Assembly: GCA_949825065.1 (NCBI GenBank)
Contig: OX463859.1
Coordinates: 21,159,847 to 21,223,846, forward strand
Direction: 5' to 3'
DNA: 64,000 bases
From: Odontocerum albicorne
Taxonomy: Eukaryota; Arthropoda; Insecta; Trichoptera; Odontoceridae
Both the position numbers and the translations under genes were made by a program. The notes under the pieces are model-generated. The model had not been told where the DNA came from. It made no database searches and saw only the letters and a program-made list of their open reading frames with translations. Shown here piece after piece: positions 43,086-54,059 of the stretch (positions within the stretch are counted from its first letter, which is position 1; each line of letters opens with the position of its first letter).

Positions 43086-45323
43086 CACACATACCTCGCT
43101 TTACGGCCTAGATACGTTTCGGAAAAGTTGGCTGTAAAGCGAAAAGCCGTAAAACGAATAATTTATTTTGATACAAACCCATATAAATTCAATTGGATCT
43201 GTTCCAATTTTTTATAAAATAATATAATTTTTAGTTCATGAAGTATTTTATTCTTTTTATTTCCTATAAAAATGCTTATATAAAAATAAAAGTACAAAAC
43301 AATGTAATAATAAACACAAATTCAAAAAATAAACATATAAATTAAAAAACAAAAGAAATCATACACACATATGTATACCATATACTCGTATATGTAATGA
43401 AAAATATAAAATAAAATGTTTAAAAACTGTTTTAATCTGATGCGGAACATTAACATGTAGAATCAGTAAGCTACAATATGCTGCTACGAGTATCATCACG
43501 TTCCGCTGTTGTGGATTGCTGGACCCAGTTTAAAATATTGGTCCAACGTTGTCTGCTTCGCCTTGCAGTGTTTTGCAACAGGTAATGGCTGAGTTTACTC
43601 CTTGAGACACTTCGTCGGGATCATTTTGAAGAAGGATATTCATTCCCGGCTCGAAATAAGAAAGCGCATTTACAAACTTTTTGCTATTAGCTGTTGGCAT
43701 ACAGCAGGCTCTGGCTCTGGTTCTGGCTCCTCATCAAGTGCTCGTTCTGTTTCTAACTGGATCAGTTCCTCGTTTGAAAGAGGTTCTCTGTCAGCATCTA
43801 GAAAATCAATCAAATCACCTTCTTCAAATCCTCAAAACCGAGATTGTTTGCTAAGTTTAATATGTTTTGTCGAATTTCAGAAAGAGAATTAACTTTAGGC
43901 TCATTAGTTTTTATGCATTCTGGCCACATTTTTTTCCAAACATGGTTCATTGTGGTTGATTTTAATTCCTTCCACGATTCGCTAATGTTGTCTACGGCAT
44001 CTCTGATGCCGTAGTTTTCCAAAACTGTTTTATCGAAGATTCACTATCGGTTTCGTGAATAAGGTTACGAAAAGTTCTGCGTAAATAATAAGCCTTAAAA
44101 GTGGCTATTTCACCCTGATCCATTGGCTGGATCAGAGCTGTTGTGTTTTTGGGAAGATACTCAATCTTCACATCTTCAGATAATTCAGATAAATTAACCG
44201 CATGCCCTGGACCATTATCCAAAATGAGCAATGCCTTGTTGCTCAAGTTATTGTCCTTCAAATATTTTTTTGAAGTAATTTTTAAACCAGTCTTCAAAGA
44301 GAATCTTAGTCATCCAATCTTTCTTGTTGGATCTCCAAATGACCGGAAATTGTTTCTTGTTCAGCCCTTTAAAACACCTTGGATATTCGGAAAGAAATAC
44401 TAAAAGTGGTTTTAGCTTAAAGCAGCATTATCACCAAGGAGCAAAGTTAATCGTTCTTTTGACACCTTATATCCAGATGCAGACTTTTCATATTTTGAAA
44501 TGTAAGTTCTTTCAGGCATTCGCTTCCAATAGAGTCCTGTCTCGTCTACATTGAAAACTTGTTCAGGTCGGTATCCACCTCTTTCAATAATTCTTTTCTT
44601 TTCTTTAGCTGCGTCATCATCGGCACTAACTCTTTCACCTTTCATTTTTAAGTTGTGCAAATTGTGGCGATTTTTTTATTTTTCAAACCAACCTCGGCTT
44701 CCTTGGAATGTTACATCATTCACAGATTCATCAGTATCCTCGCTCTTTAAATTTTCGAAAATACTTTTAGCCTTTTCTTGGATAGTCATTTGGCTCATTG
44801 GCATCCTTCGTTGATTTTTGTCTTCAATCCACATATCTAATAATTTTTCCATTTTTTTTCATAATGCTGCTTCTTTGGCGAGTTAATTTTGAGCCACTTA
44901 AAGGTGCAGCAGATAGCGAATGTGTTTTAATTTCTTCTTTTCTATCGGAAATAGTTTGAACAGTAGACTTTGCTAGTCCCATTGCATTACGAATTTAAAC
45001 AATTTTCTCACCAGCTTCAATACGACGTAAAACTTCTAGTTTGCTCTCTAGCGTGACAGTTTTTCGGCTTCTCTTTTTATTTTTATCATTATCAATCCCA
45101 ATTTTTTTTCCTAAAAATGGGACGGTTATATTTAAAAGGATTAATGAATCAATTAAATATGTAACGAAGATAAGCATTTTTTTAACGAAATATAACGTAT
45201 AACATTTTATTTTAGCCGTATAACGAAACATTGTGGGTCGTTAATCGAAAAAGTGCCCTAATTAAAAAAGGCCGTTATAGCGAAATGTCGTATAAAGAGC
45301 GGTCGTGTAGCGAGGTATGGGTG
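43086..45323 (-). mobile_element. Tigger/pogo DNA transposon, complete ends, 2238 bp
   Basis: Left end CACACATACCTCGCT; right end, reverse-complemented, CACCCATACCTCGCT. TA stands outside both ends (43084-43085 and 45324-45325). Subterminal TTTACGGC-type and CGCTATAACGGCC-type words continue the similarity loosely. The transposase lies on the minus strand and fills most of the element. All hallmarks of a pogo-group Tigger are present. The copy is inactive because the gene is broken. Confidence 0.9.
43520..45128 (-). pseudogene. Tigger transposase pseudogene
   Basis: Read right to left. N-terminal helix-turn-helix: TLESKLEVLRRIEAGEK (45060-45000), then in another frame GLAKSTVQTISDRKEEIKT. 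A CENP-B-type DNA-binding half follows (EKLLDMWIEDKNQRRMPMSQ, 44855 downward). The DDE part holds FNVDETGLYWKRMPERTY (first Asp, near 44535), KLKPLLVFLSEYPRCFKG, LLILDNGPGHAVNLSEL (second Asp, near 44220) and NTTALIQPMDQGEIATFKAY (third acidic residue, near 44130). The C-terminal tail has acidic DEEPEPEPEPAVCQQ near 43700 and TTLDQYFKLGP near 43535. At least five frame changes or stops (about 44995, 44680, 44425, 44285, 44015) break it. The three catalytic aspartates are still visible. Confidence 0.85.
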
Positions 45324-45354
45324 TAATTATAAAATGATAATCTAAATAGAATCG

Positions 45355-46130
45355 TTTAGAGTAGACTCTCCTCAAGGGCGCTCTCACTTGGGATTTGAAC
45401 CCTTTATTAGTGACAAAATAACATTTTGTCCTTACACTGACTTATATAAGTATAAATTATTAATTTGTCATTAGATTAGGTACTCCGTGCCTTTGCATAT
45501 GATTAAGCTGTGGGTTGAAAAACATCTGGTGTCCTCGCGGTTGGGCTCGCCCTATATTGGTGGGGTGTATCTTGGCCGGGGGGATGTAATTGGACGAGCC
45601 AAGACCTTTTTATAGTTTCTCTCTTAAATGTATGATATTTTCTGCTATTTACGTGTTTTTGTAATGTATTTAAATATATTACGTACCTATATTTCAATAA
45701 ACCTATATTTATTTATTTATTTATTAGAAAAACATAAATTGTAAGAAAACCGAAGAAAACTTCCCAAAACAATATGAACTATGGAGAAACCTTTTTAGAT
45801 CTTCCGATATGTGATAGTAACACATTCGGCTTTAGGTGGAGTGTAGTGTTTATGTGTAGTGTTCATATACATATATAATCATGAATTTTGATTAGACCTC
45901 CCAAAAAGCGTTGTGAATAATTAGAGATAGAATATTCTACTCCAAAGGATTAGAAACGGCATAATTCTTGTCATAATATTTCCCCCTCCCCTTCCTGCCC
46001 TTTAATACATCGATTCGGAACAATCAATTAATGTGAGGTAGACAAAATTGCTCTCAATGTTCTACTCCTCTCCGGAGGAACATATCTTGGATACAGATTC
46101 TAAAGATATAAGTGGTTATAGAAAACAACT
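45355..46130 (-). mobile_element. Rep-Z long copy, interrupted by a non-LTR tail
   Basis: Order GTAGACTCTCCTCAAGGGCG, CATTAGATTAGGTACTCCGT, [insert 45499-45725], GAAACCTTTTTAGATCTTCC, CTACTCCTCTCCGGAGGAAC, ATATCTTGGATACAGATTCT. It parallels 32127-32698, where the sequence is continuous. Starts 32 bp after the Tigger end. Confidence 0.7.
45499..45725 (+). mobile_element. Non-LTR 3' end with (ATTT)n tail, nested in Rep-Z (tail type T)
   Basis: GTGGGTTGAAAAACATCTGG, TATTGGTGGGGTGTATCTTG, TAGTTTCTCTCTTAAATGTA, CAATAAACCTATATTTATTT and a tetranucleotide run. The AATAAA within it may serve as a polyadenylation signal. Same type as 59165-59400. The coding part is lacking (5' truncated). Confidence 0.75.
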
Positions 46131-46184
46131 AAATTTATATGTAATAAATTATTATTAAAACGATCTAAGAGCAAAAGCACACTG

Positions 46185-46265
46185 GAAGTGAATCAGCCAG
46201 AAATGGAACTTGAGACGTTCGTTTTTTAAGCGTGAATACTAACGTTAGACCACGGCCTTTGGCAA
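46185..46265 (-). mobile_element. Weak tRNA-like SINE head
   Basis: Minus strand AAAGGCCGTGGTCTAACGTT and a degraded B-box region (CTCAAGTTCCATTTC). Another SINE subfamily is possible. Confidence 0.3.
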
Positions 46266-46479
46266 AAATATAAATTTTGTACAGAAACAATAGACATGGA
46301 AACTGATTTGTCTACATTGTCTTCTTCTTTCAAGTCAGAGTTGTAGTCTCACCAGCCAAGATCTTCAATAACTCTTTCATCTCCATCCATCTAACACAAG
46401 TGTTCCACTTTCTTCTTTCCACTACTTTTAGGATAAGAAATGAATAAGATAATTATAAAGCATCATTATCAAAAGTCAT

Positions 46480-46962
46480 TACTCGAAATGGACAATATCA
46501 AAATCTGCTGAAATGATAGTCCATAAAAGTGTTTTGGAGTCAAATTTTAAGTATGGAAGTAAAACGTGAACGTGGAAAAATAATGATATAAGCCGAATTT
46601 AGACTATAGAAATACGCGAACTTAGAAGAATTTATGGAGGGACAATATGTGATGGAATACGAAATTAAGTGATAAAGGAATGAATGTGAACATAACATGA
46701 AGAAGAGCACTCCGAGATGGTTTGGGCATGTGGAACAAACGAAAAAAGTGCAAATGTGAGTGAAAAAGATCAACAAAAGTATGATTGAATTATATTTTGA
46801 AAGAAGGAAACGTATTTTAGAATGTCAGAGAAATCGTAACCGTTGTATGAGAAGTCACATGGATGTGGAGTGGCGAAGAGTGAATGTTGAGAAAGGAAAG
46901 ACTGTCACGCTGTCCTCCCTGCCTACCCCAACAAGAAAATGACGTGTTGACATATACATATT
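46480..46962 (+). mobile_element. NLR-A 3' part
   Basis: LKYGSKT-type block near 46550, IEIRELRRIYGGTICDGIRN near 46605-46665, MKKSTPRWFGHVEQTKKVQM near 46698, then ERRKRILECQRNRNRCMRS and VEWRRVNVEKGKTVTLSS up to 46940. It is the most readable C-terminal end of the family in this window; frame changes remain. Confidence 0.8.
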
Positions 46963-47329
46963 ATTTAAAGAATTTTACTCTTTTTTTATTTAAGTTAAAA
47001 ATTTAAGAACTCACGTCGAATGGAGTGGTGTAACCCTATTTGAACCATCAAATTGAGTTGTTGTATTAGCATTATGTGTCAGTTTATTGCCCCAGGATGA
47101 GTGTTCTGGCTGAATTCGGAAAGAATGTTCGCGTATGAGTCTATAGTCTGGCCGTACCCGTACCCATACTTCCTCGCAGAAGATAATGTTTCGTTAACCC
47201 CAATTGCGGCTTAGCATTCCCGAACACAGATAAGTCAACAGTTATAAAAATGAGAGTTTCCATAATACTTTATGACCATTTGTTTATGTTTTTATTGTTT
47301 CCAATCAATAAGAGTATACAACTCCCTAT
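46963..47329. other. Unassigned stretch
   Basis: A moderately GC-rich patch (TCTGGCCGTACCCGTACCC at 47149) without match elsewhere. Confidence 0.35.
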
Positions 47330-48150
47330 CATCGTCATTGTCAACCAGGGTCGACCCACTGCTGGATGAAGGTTTCCCCAAGTTGACTCCAAGTCGTTCG
47401 GTTTTTGGCTCGTTAGTGCCATGTGATGCTGCGATGCTTCCTGATTTCATCTATCCAGCATACATTCGATCTTCTTCTGAGCTTATTTATGCCTCTTGGA
47501 TACCATTGAATTATTTTGGACGTCTCTCGGGAATCTGACATTCTGGCTACGTGTCCTGCCCATTTCCACTTAATTTTCTTGCACACCTTTATTACCTATT
47601 CTACTTTTGTTTTGTTTACGAATCCAGGTGTTTCGTTTACGGTCTCTTTTAGTATTATATATTCCAACATGCATATCTCCATGCTCCTTTGTACGATTTG
47701 GAGCTTTTGTATGTTCCTTACAGTGAGCGTCCATGTCTCACAGTCATACGTAAGTACTGGGAGAATACACTGATTGTATACCTTTCGCTTCAAAGATATT
47801 GGGAGATTACTTTTGAAGATGTTGTTCAAACGTTCAAATGAGCTCCATGCTAGTTTTGTCATTCGTGCTATTTCCTCCGATATGCCACCGACAAAGGAAA
47901 TAAGTTGACACAAACACACATATTCCTAGACAAGTTCCAGCGTCTTTTCATCTACAGTTATTGGTTTTTGGGGTAGCAAAGCTGTTTATCATATATTTGG
48001 TTTTTGATATGTTCATTTTTAAACCAACTTTTTTAATGACCTCTGCCAATTCTTGCAGTTGGTGCTGAAGATCATTCGGATTTTGTGAGACAACTCCCTA
48101 TACCTTCAGATATACCATATCTAAGATTTTGGACTACCCAATTTCTCTCT
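47330..48150 (-). mobile_element. RTE-like non-LTR ORF2, C-terminal half (relic)
   Basis: Minus strand, in order: LQHQLQELAEVIKKVGLKMN and ISKTKYMI (RT motif region after the catalytic box), TVDEKTLELV, SFVGGISEEIARMTKLAWSS, NLPISLKRKVYNQCILPVLT, DCETWTLTVRNIQKLQIVQR. After a frame change, KLSGNGQDT and the GHVARMSD-type end follow, then RRRSNVCWIDEIRKHRSI near 47440 and QLGETFIQQWVDPG near 47360. Frame is kept over 107 codons, so this is the youngest-looking LINE remnant in the window. Confidence 0.85.
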
Positions 48151-48190
48151 TGCCACGGGAGGTTTGATGTCTTACTTTTTCACTCAAATC
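48115..48190. repeat. Rep-V fragment
   Basis: TTTGGACTACCCAATTTCTC and TCTTGCCACGGGAGGTTTGA recur at 48890 and, diverged, at 49270. Confidence 0.5.
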
Positions 48191-48300
48191 AATTATAGAA
48201 TACGGAATGAAGTGATTAGGAATGAATGTAAACTTTAGGCTGATATGTTGAGTAATTTGAAGGAAGGCAAATATTTGGGCATGTTAAATTAAACACCATT
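48191..48300 (+). mobile_element. NLR-A fragment
   Basis: GAATACGGAATGAAGTGATT, AGGAATGAATGTAAACTTTA, GGCTGATATGTTGAGTAA match 38950-39010. Confidence 0.65.
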
Positions 48301-48624
48301 TTTTCTACGGAGATTTTAAACAGCTGCATTTTAAAATATGTTATTTTAAAGCATTAACATTTTAGTTTTATAACACTTCATTAACACACAATGAATTATT
48401 ATTGTGAAAACCCATAATGAAAATGTCACATCAACACTTCGCAAACTACGTAAATATTTCGGCATAAATAATCATTTATTTCGTACCGCAATTGTGACTA
48501 GAATCCAAATTTTAACCGATCGGTTCGGTTTTGGAAGTAAAGACAGTTCAATTCAGTTTTGTTAGATGCGTGTTATTAATATCACTAAGAAGTTAATCTT
48601 TAGATAGATATTTGGGCCACGTCG

Positions 48625-48760
48625 TCGATCATCGTGACTAAATTGTTAAGATGCCCGGCTTACAATCCGGGGGTTATGGATTCAATTTGATAGTTTTTAA
48701 AAGTACGTAAATTGTTTTAAAAGAGGTTCTGGTGACTACAGTGTTTGAATTTACAAATAT
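48625..48760 (+). mobile_element. SINE head, diverged
   Basis: ATCATCGTGACTAAATTGTT, AAGATGCCCGGCTTACAATC and GGTTATGGATTCAATTTG have the SINE-A head order. Confidence 0.55.
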
Positions 48761-48859
48761 AGTATATAGTTGACTTCAGTTCGATCCCACCACCACCAAC
48801 GTTATTATGGAACATGTATGATATGGGATGGGAGATTAAGTTACTAAGTTAACAATTGG

Positions 48860-49110
48860 GTCTCTGGCAGGCCTTAATAATCATGGCTTTGGACTACCCT
48901 ATTTCTCTCATGGCATGAAAACTTTAATGGCTGACTTTTCTCTTCAATCTGATAACTTCACCATGTTACAACTTTAGCGCTTTTCTAATCGAGGATCAAT
49001 CTTTGTAGTTCTGCTATGAAGACTGAGTCAATATTTTTTTATGAGATATCGATTCAGTCATAGGTCGATATATTTTCGGACCGATTGGTGACCAAAGTTT
49101 TGGTGTGATC
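48860..49110. repeat. Rep-V copy 1
   Basis: GGACTACCCTATTTCTCTCA, TGTAGTTCTGCTATGAAGAC, TGAGTCAATA and TCGGACCGATTGGTGACC parallel 49240-49500 in the same order. Confidence 0.5.
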
Positions 49111-49239
49111 GGAGTTTTTTTAAGAATGTACTGGCAACTAGCTAGCTGGGTTGTTTAATCTACATGACTTAAACTGATATATTTGTGACATGTTACTTTT
49201 TCTGTTATGTTGGACCTTAAGTCATCATATTTAATAAGC

Positions 49240-49500
49240 TTTGGACAGTTCAACCTGAGTATGTCTAAGCTATTGGATAACTCAATTTCTGTTTTGCCGT
49301 GGACGTTTTTATGAATAGCTCTTTAACATTCATCTTGTCTTGTCGTCTTGATGCAATTTTCGCACCCATCTGGTTCGATCCGTAGATTATATTTTGTAGT
49401 TCTTCACTGAAAACCAAGTCAATAGATTACGAAAAGATCTCCATTTAACTTTAAATCGGCACATCTCTGGACCGGACGGTTATTCCGATCTAGTGGCAGC
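49240..49500. repeat. Rep-V copy 2
   Basis: GGATAACTCAATTTCTGTTT, TGTAGTTCTTCACTGAAAAC, CAAGTCAATA and TCTGGACCGGACGGTTATT. About 380 bp from copy 1 in direct orientation. Class unknown. Confidence 0.5.
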
Positions 49501-49609
49501 AAAGGACTTTTCGCAAATAATCTAGAGTTGGTAGTGAATACAGTACTCTCAGTTGAACCCAATTCGGAAATAGAGAAGGGTGAAACGTTTTCATAATAGG
49601 AAAATATAA

Positions 49610-49745
49610 ATGCCTTCCAATCACACTTGCACTGTAAATATTTCTTTTTTCAGTTGTTTTTTTATTATTTCGATCTACATTCCCAAACCATCTCTTTTTT
49701 ATCTTACTCAACATACCAGCATTAAGTTAACATACATATCTTATT
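49610..49745 (-). mobile_element. NLR-A 3' fragment
   Basis: Minus strand encodes MLSKIKKRWFGNVDRNNKKT and TEKRNIYSASVIG, the WFGHVER..E...K.IY.A.V block. Confidence 0.75.
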
Positions 49746-50469
49746 TCAGCATTGTGTTATACATTATCATCCTACGTATTCATCTCATTGCACGTATTTT
49801 TAAAGTATTTTGTTAGGTTCCTTTGAGTATCTTTTCACGTACACGTTTCACACAAAAAATACAAATACAATCAATATATTAAAGACCAGTAGTGTAATTA
49901 AAATAAATTCATCATGCAGTTATGAAAAATATTTGAAATAAAAAGAAAATAATCCCTGCGTTTCGTGGCTTGGATCTATATGCGTATTTTAAGTACATCC
50001 AATTGTTAGACGTGTAAATACAACTAAAATAGATATACCAACACCTCTTTGGTTTGAGGCAAACACATAAAAAAACAAGTTTCAATTCTATTGGATTTCG
50101 TGTTTGGCCGATCGTGCTCGATGATTCGACAAAAAAGGCCGTAGATCAATCTATTATATGAGTGACGTCACCAGTTTCAAAATGGCCGCGTAGATCACTA
50201 GATATACTGAGTGGTTGGATACTTAAAATGGACGTTCAAGATGGTAGAGGGAACAATAATTAACATAGTTAAAATATTAACACCTATGAGTTATTTGATT
50301 TAATTTAGGTACTATCGTGAATGAATTTCGAAGCCACTAGGTGAATAACAAACGTTTTAATTGCTATTCTACGGATATTTAAACACTTAATAAAACGTAG
50401 AAGAAAGAGTTCTTGCACAAACGTGAAGCTCAGTTTAAGTTTTTTTTTCATAGCATAGTTTGGTCATGC
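49746..50469. other. Unassigned stretch with CRE-like palindrome
   Basis: TGACGTCA at 50163-50170, followed by TTCAAAATGGCCGCGTAG. Flanking block 50095-50245 is GC-richer. Confidence 0.35.
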
Positions 50470-50612
50470 ATGCCAGGCAGGCGGTGAACGAGCCATTAGA
50501 GATACATGGGATACCACACCAAGTGGAAAATTACCCTTGGATAGATCCAGACCGCGCCACATGGACACTATACTGGGTAACTTAGAAGAGCTGGAAGAAA
50601 GGGAATGATAGA
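50470..50612 (+). mobile_element. Non-LTR ORF2 C-terminal fragment
   Basis: Encodes LPLDRSRPRHMDTILGNLEE and LEERE, the pattern R.RGRP..RW.D.I..DL..L found at ends of many non-LTR ORF2 proteins. Upstream, FGHACQAGGERAIRDTWDT in the same frame. Confidence 0.5.
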
Positions 50613-51419
50613 ATCGAAAACTCCAAGATCATCCTAGATAAAGTAACATCGTTTTGTAGGCTTTGGTTCTGTAGGAATATTACAGATGTATAAAGTAGAA
50701 GTCAGTATTATAAAGAATTTTATAATGGTTAAGAAAAATAACGTTGACAATATTTCGATAGAATATTTTAGATAGTGGGATTTCTCATATACTCGTAGAA
50801 CAGTATTCCGTCCTCCCTGAGGAAAATATCCAAATTTGCGATGTTTTCAATAGACTTGAAATATCCTTCGTCTTCTGTACATCTTCTGTAAGTAACTAGG
50901 TTGAACAAGTTAGGAAGAACTCTTGAGGTGGTCATAAAATCGCTATACTACATTATAAAAGAAAAAAATATATATAATGAACGTTTTAATATTTTTTTCA
51001 AATATATCTGGCACATTTATTGCTTAAAAGCAATTTATTTCAATCAAATAACTTTTTTTTCATTTAATTATTATCGGAATACATGACCATGTCTTAACCT
51101 TAGTATTTATAAATAATATATGAGAGATTTTAAGAAGAATTAAAATAAAACATATATCTCAACGAAGGAGTCTGGAAGATCACTCTAAAGTCAAGATGAT
51201 GTGTAGAATGGTGTGTGATGGGCTGTATGATGTACTGAAAATTGAAATTTTCACGCAGATACTGAGGACAGCTTAGGTTGTTTAACATTCAACAACAAAG
51301 AAGGTTGACAGAATTTGGGGATTTCTCGGAAATACGAGTATAACAAGGGGGTCGGAACTATTAAAAATGTAACACAATAGTGTCAAAACGTAAATTTTCG
51401 AAGTACCCCTCTTTCAAAC
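50613..51419. other. Unassigned stretch
   Basis: AAGGGGGTCGGAAC at 51345 resembles a hAT-type terminus but has no partner. Confidence 0.3.
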
Positions 51420-51820
51420 GTTGTCTGGTAATTTTTGTCTGAGTCAAATATACACCATGGCTCTAGATATAAATCAATTCAACAAACTATCCCTTTGAAA
51501 ACATGGTTTAATATAATAAGAATGAGCAAGATGGAAGTTTCTGTCATGTTTCGTTCGCGGACAGGCTACTGCGTGGTGGCTAGTCACCTTTACATAATAG
51601 GTATTGTGGAGAATCCTGGCTGCGAGTATGGCCTGGATAATTAATCTATTGACCATGTATTTTTCGGTTGTCCTTTGGAAGACATATTTGATTTACTAAA
51701 GGCCGTATCTTTGCCGCGTCCAATGAATGTTGCGTTTCTTCTTTCTTCGTGGAACTTTTCCACTCATAGATCGATTGTTAAATTTTTGAAGCTTAATCAG
51801 CTGAAACTTTAAATGGTCAA
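51420..51820 (+). mobile_element. Jockey-like non-LTR ORF2 C-terminus
   Basis: Encodes MFRSRTGYCVVASHLYIIGI and VENPGCEYGLDN, one stop, then SIDHVFFGCPLEDIFDLLKA and FSTHRSIVKFLKLNQLKL. This is the R.RTGH....HL..IG....P.C.CG...D..HI.F.CP block and following tail of Jockey-clade proteins. One stop in about 110 codons. Confidence 0.75.
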
Positions 51821-52955
51821 ATTGTAAAAATAGTTTTATTATATTGACTTATATAATTGCATTATGACTTGAATTTGATGGCACAACTCATCTTGGTTTA
51901 AGCGGATTGCCGTGCAGTATACTGGGTTCTGAAGTAGATATTATATATAGTTATAAATAGTGTTATTACTGAGGCAGAACTTTAACTCTATCGTCATTAC
52001 CACTGATTTAAAATGGCCTTGGTACTTTGACTGTGTCAATGCTGATTGTGATTTGTGTATATTTAACATATTTTATTCTAGTCATTTTATGTTTTTTTAA
52101 GTATAATTATGCATACTCGTATACTAATCATGGTGGCTTTCAAAGATCAGCATCATAATTATAGAAGCATATAATCATTTGATAGATATATCGTTATCTT
52201 TTGGAGAATACAAAAATAGTTTGGGTACAATAAAAGTTAAATTGAAAATTTGTGTTAGAAGTATATTCAAATATTAAGGGAAGTTTCGACATAAGATACT
52301 TTGCAATAGTTAATATTTCTATCGAAATCTGCCTTTTAAAGACCAAAAGTAGATAACAAATAATACCAGTCTCATTTTCGTTCCATATATAGTAACTCCA
52401 TATAAGTTCTAAGTACACGCATTTCATAACATTTCGAAGATTGTACAAGACAAAACGAATAGGTCATGCAGGATGTCCTGATGGTGTATTTATAGATATA
52501 ATTAAAATTAAATGATGCGATCATTTCACATTTTTTAGCAGGTAGTCATTAGGAATTATAAGGAAAATGGAAAAGGCGAAATGTCTAAAATATTTGGTGA
52601 ATAAGTTAACCTAATTTCATAGCGCCAAATTTTAACCGCAATCGAATGTCATCGGTCTTTCCTGGCGTATTCTGTGGTTTGATATTCACATTTTAGATAT
52701 TTTTATTATTTGTGGTGTTAATGATAAAGTGTTGATGAACTTATTTATTCTTTCATTCCTACATAAATACTTTATTTAAAAATAATATGAGTACAATAAA
52801 TCTAATATAAAAAAGACGGTTAAATTCCAAAATGATTCGAACATTAACTTCATTCACGAATGTTTAAACAGAATTCCACCCATTTTTTAATGATTTAGAT
52901 GTGTACTGTAAAAAAATCTGGCATTACAATGTATAATATAGTATATAATAACCAG
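51821..52955. other. AT-rich stretch, nothing recognised
   Basis: Short chance frames only. Confidence 0.4.
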
Positions 52956-53085
52956 ATTAAGAACATTTTTGTGGTTATAAGCAGAATCAAGAAAGTAACT
53001 TGAGATGATTTGGATATATCGAGATAATGAGTTTTGAAGAACTATCAAAATAAATTTTAAATAAATATACATACCTAAGTAAAAA
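52956..53085 (+). mobile_element. NLR-A fragment
   Basis: AAGCAGAATCAAGAAAGTAA, CTTGAGATGATTTGGATATA and TCGAGATAATGAG match 21495-21545, in an uninterrupted state at the MITE-1 target position. Confidence 0.65.
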
Positions 53086-53139
53086 AAAGTTGATTGATAG
53101 CAACATAGTATGTGAATATGTAACCATAAAATCAATATA

Positions 53140-53247
53140 CCTATATTTCAAGATAATGGGGAAAAGGCTATCCAAATGTCTGGGCTCATCTCACAACATC
53201 CCTTGTCGAGATACACCCCCACCAATAGAAGGCATGGCCGGCCGCGA
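53140..53247 (-). mobile_element. Non-LTR 3' end, tail type T
   Basis: Minus strand CTATTGGTGGGGGTGTATCT, CGACAAGGGATGTTGTGAGA, GATGAGCCCAGACATTT and CATTATCTTGAAATATAG match 59215-59320. Confidence 0.65.
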
Positions 53248-53429
53248 TGATATTAGATGTACTATACAATACATTAAGTAAATACAATAATAGGTTCACC
53301 AATAAAAAAAAACATGTAAAATATAATATACATATCCCGCAATCACACAATTCTAAAGCAGAGGAAAATAAAACAAGAAGCCACCAAAAAATCCGAGCTC
53401 AAATTTACTCGTATATGTCTGGAATAAAT

Positions 53430-53935
53430 GGTGCTCGATGAAAGGTTAAGTCGAGGAAATCTAGTTGGAGAAACTGTATTGTATCATAACTGACCAGAAT
53501 TGGGACTGAGAGAAAGGTAACAAGCTTCTGAAACAGAAGGACATGTGTGATAGTGTAGTGGACCACAGTACAAAGAACTGTAAATAGGTGCGATGGTTGC
53601 TGCACAACGCTCGGAGAATTTAAGTCAATTCCAAAAGGCGTAGATCGATGAGAAGGTAGCAATGTTGAAGAGATTCCTCTTATGGCAGGTCGTAGCAGGT
53701 CTCAAAGTAAAACACAGTGTACTGAGAATAAAAGGTAGTAATATATTTAAAAATTGAAAAGGTCCCTTGTTATGAACGATCAGTCGCTCATCGCAAGCGC
53801 TCACACCTCGCGAAATGCAACAATTTTCGGTAGTTTTGCGCAATGCTTAAACCGACCGGTCAGCACTCTAGTCTCGACGCTCGTCCATAAGTCTACATTT
53901 CCACTGCGGTCGGGATGCCGCACGGACCCAAACAA
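53430..53935. other. GC-richer block, unidentified
   Basis: Words such as GGTCGTAGCAGGTCTCAAAG, CTCATCGCAAGCGCTC and CGACCGGTCAGC contrast with AT-rich flanks. Overlapping open frames on both strands (plus 53754-54014, minus 53625-53843) show no known domain. Confidence 0.3.
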
Positions 53936-54059
53936 ACAAATATTTCAACAAAATCAAGCAAATATATCAATATGTATCAAGAATATACGTTACAAATATC
54001 CAAGAAATATATAAATATCTACACATATTAATCAAACATACAAGAATCTATACATATTA

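Noticed and set aside
43602..44403. Plus-strand open frames rich in serine and leucine
   Set aside because: They are the complement of the minus-strand Tigger transposase pseudogene; the acidic DEEPEPEP tract reads as a Ser/Gly run on the other strand.
51345..51365. hAT end at AAGGGGGTCGGAAC
   Set aside because: Match is shorter than at 62663, lacks the initial CAG and has no inverted partner.
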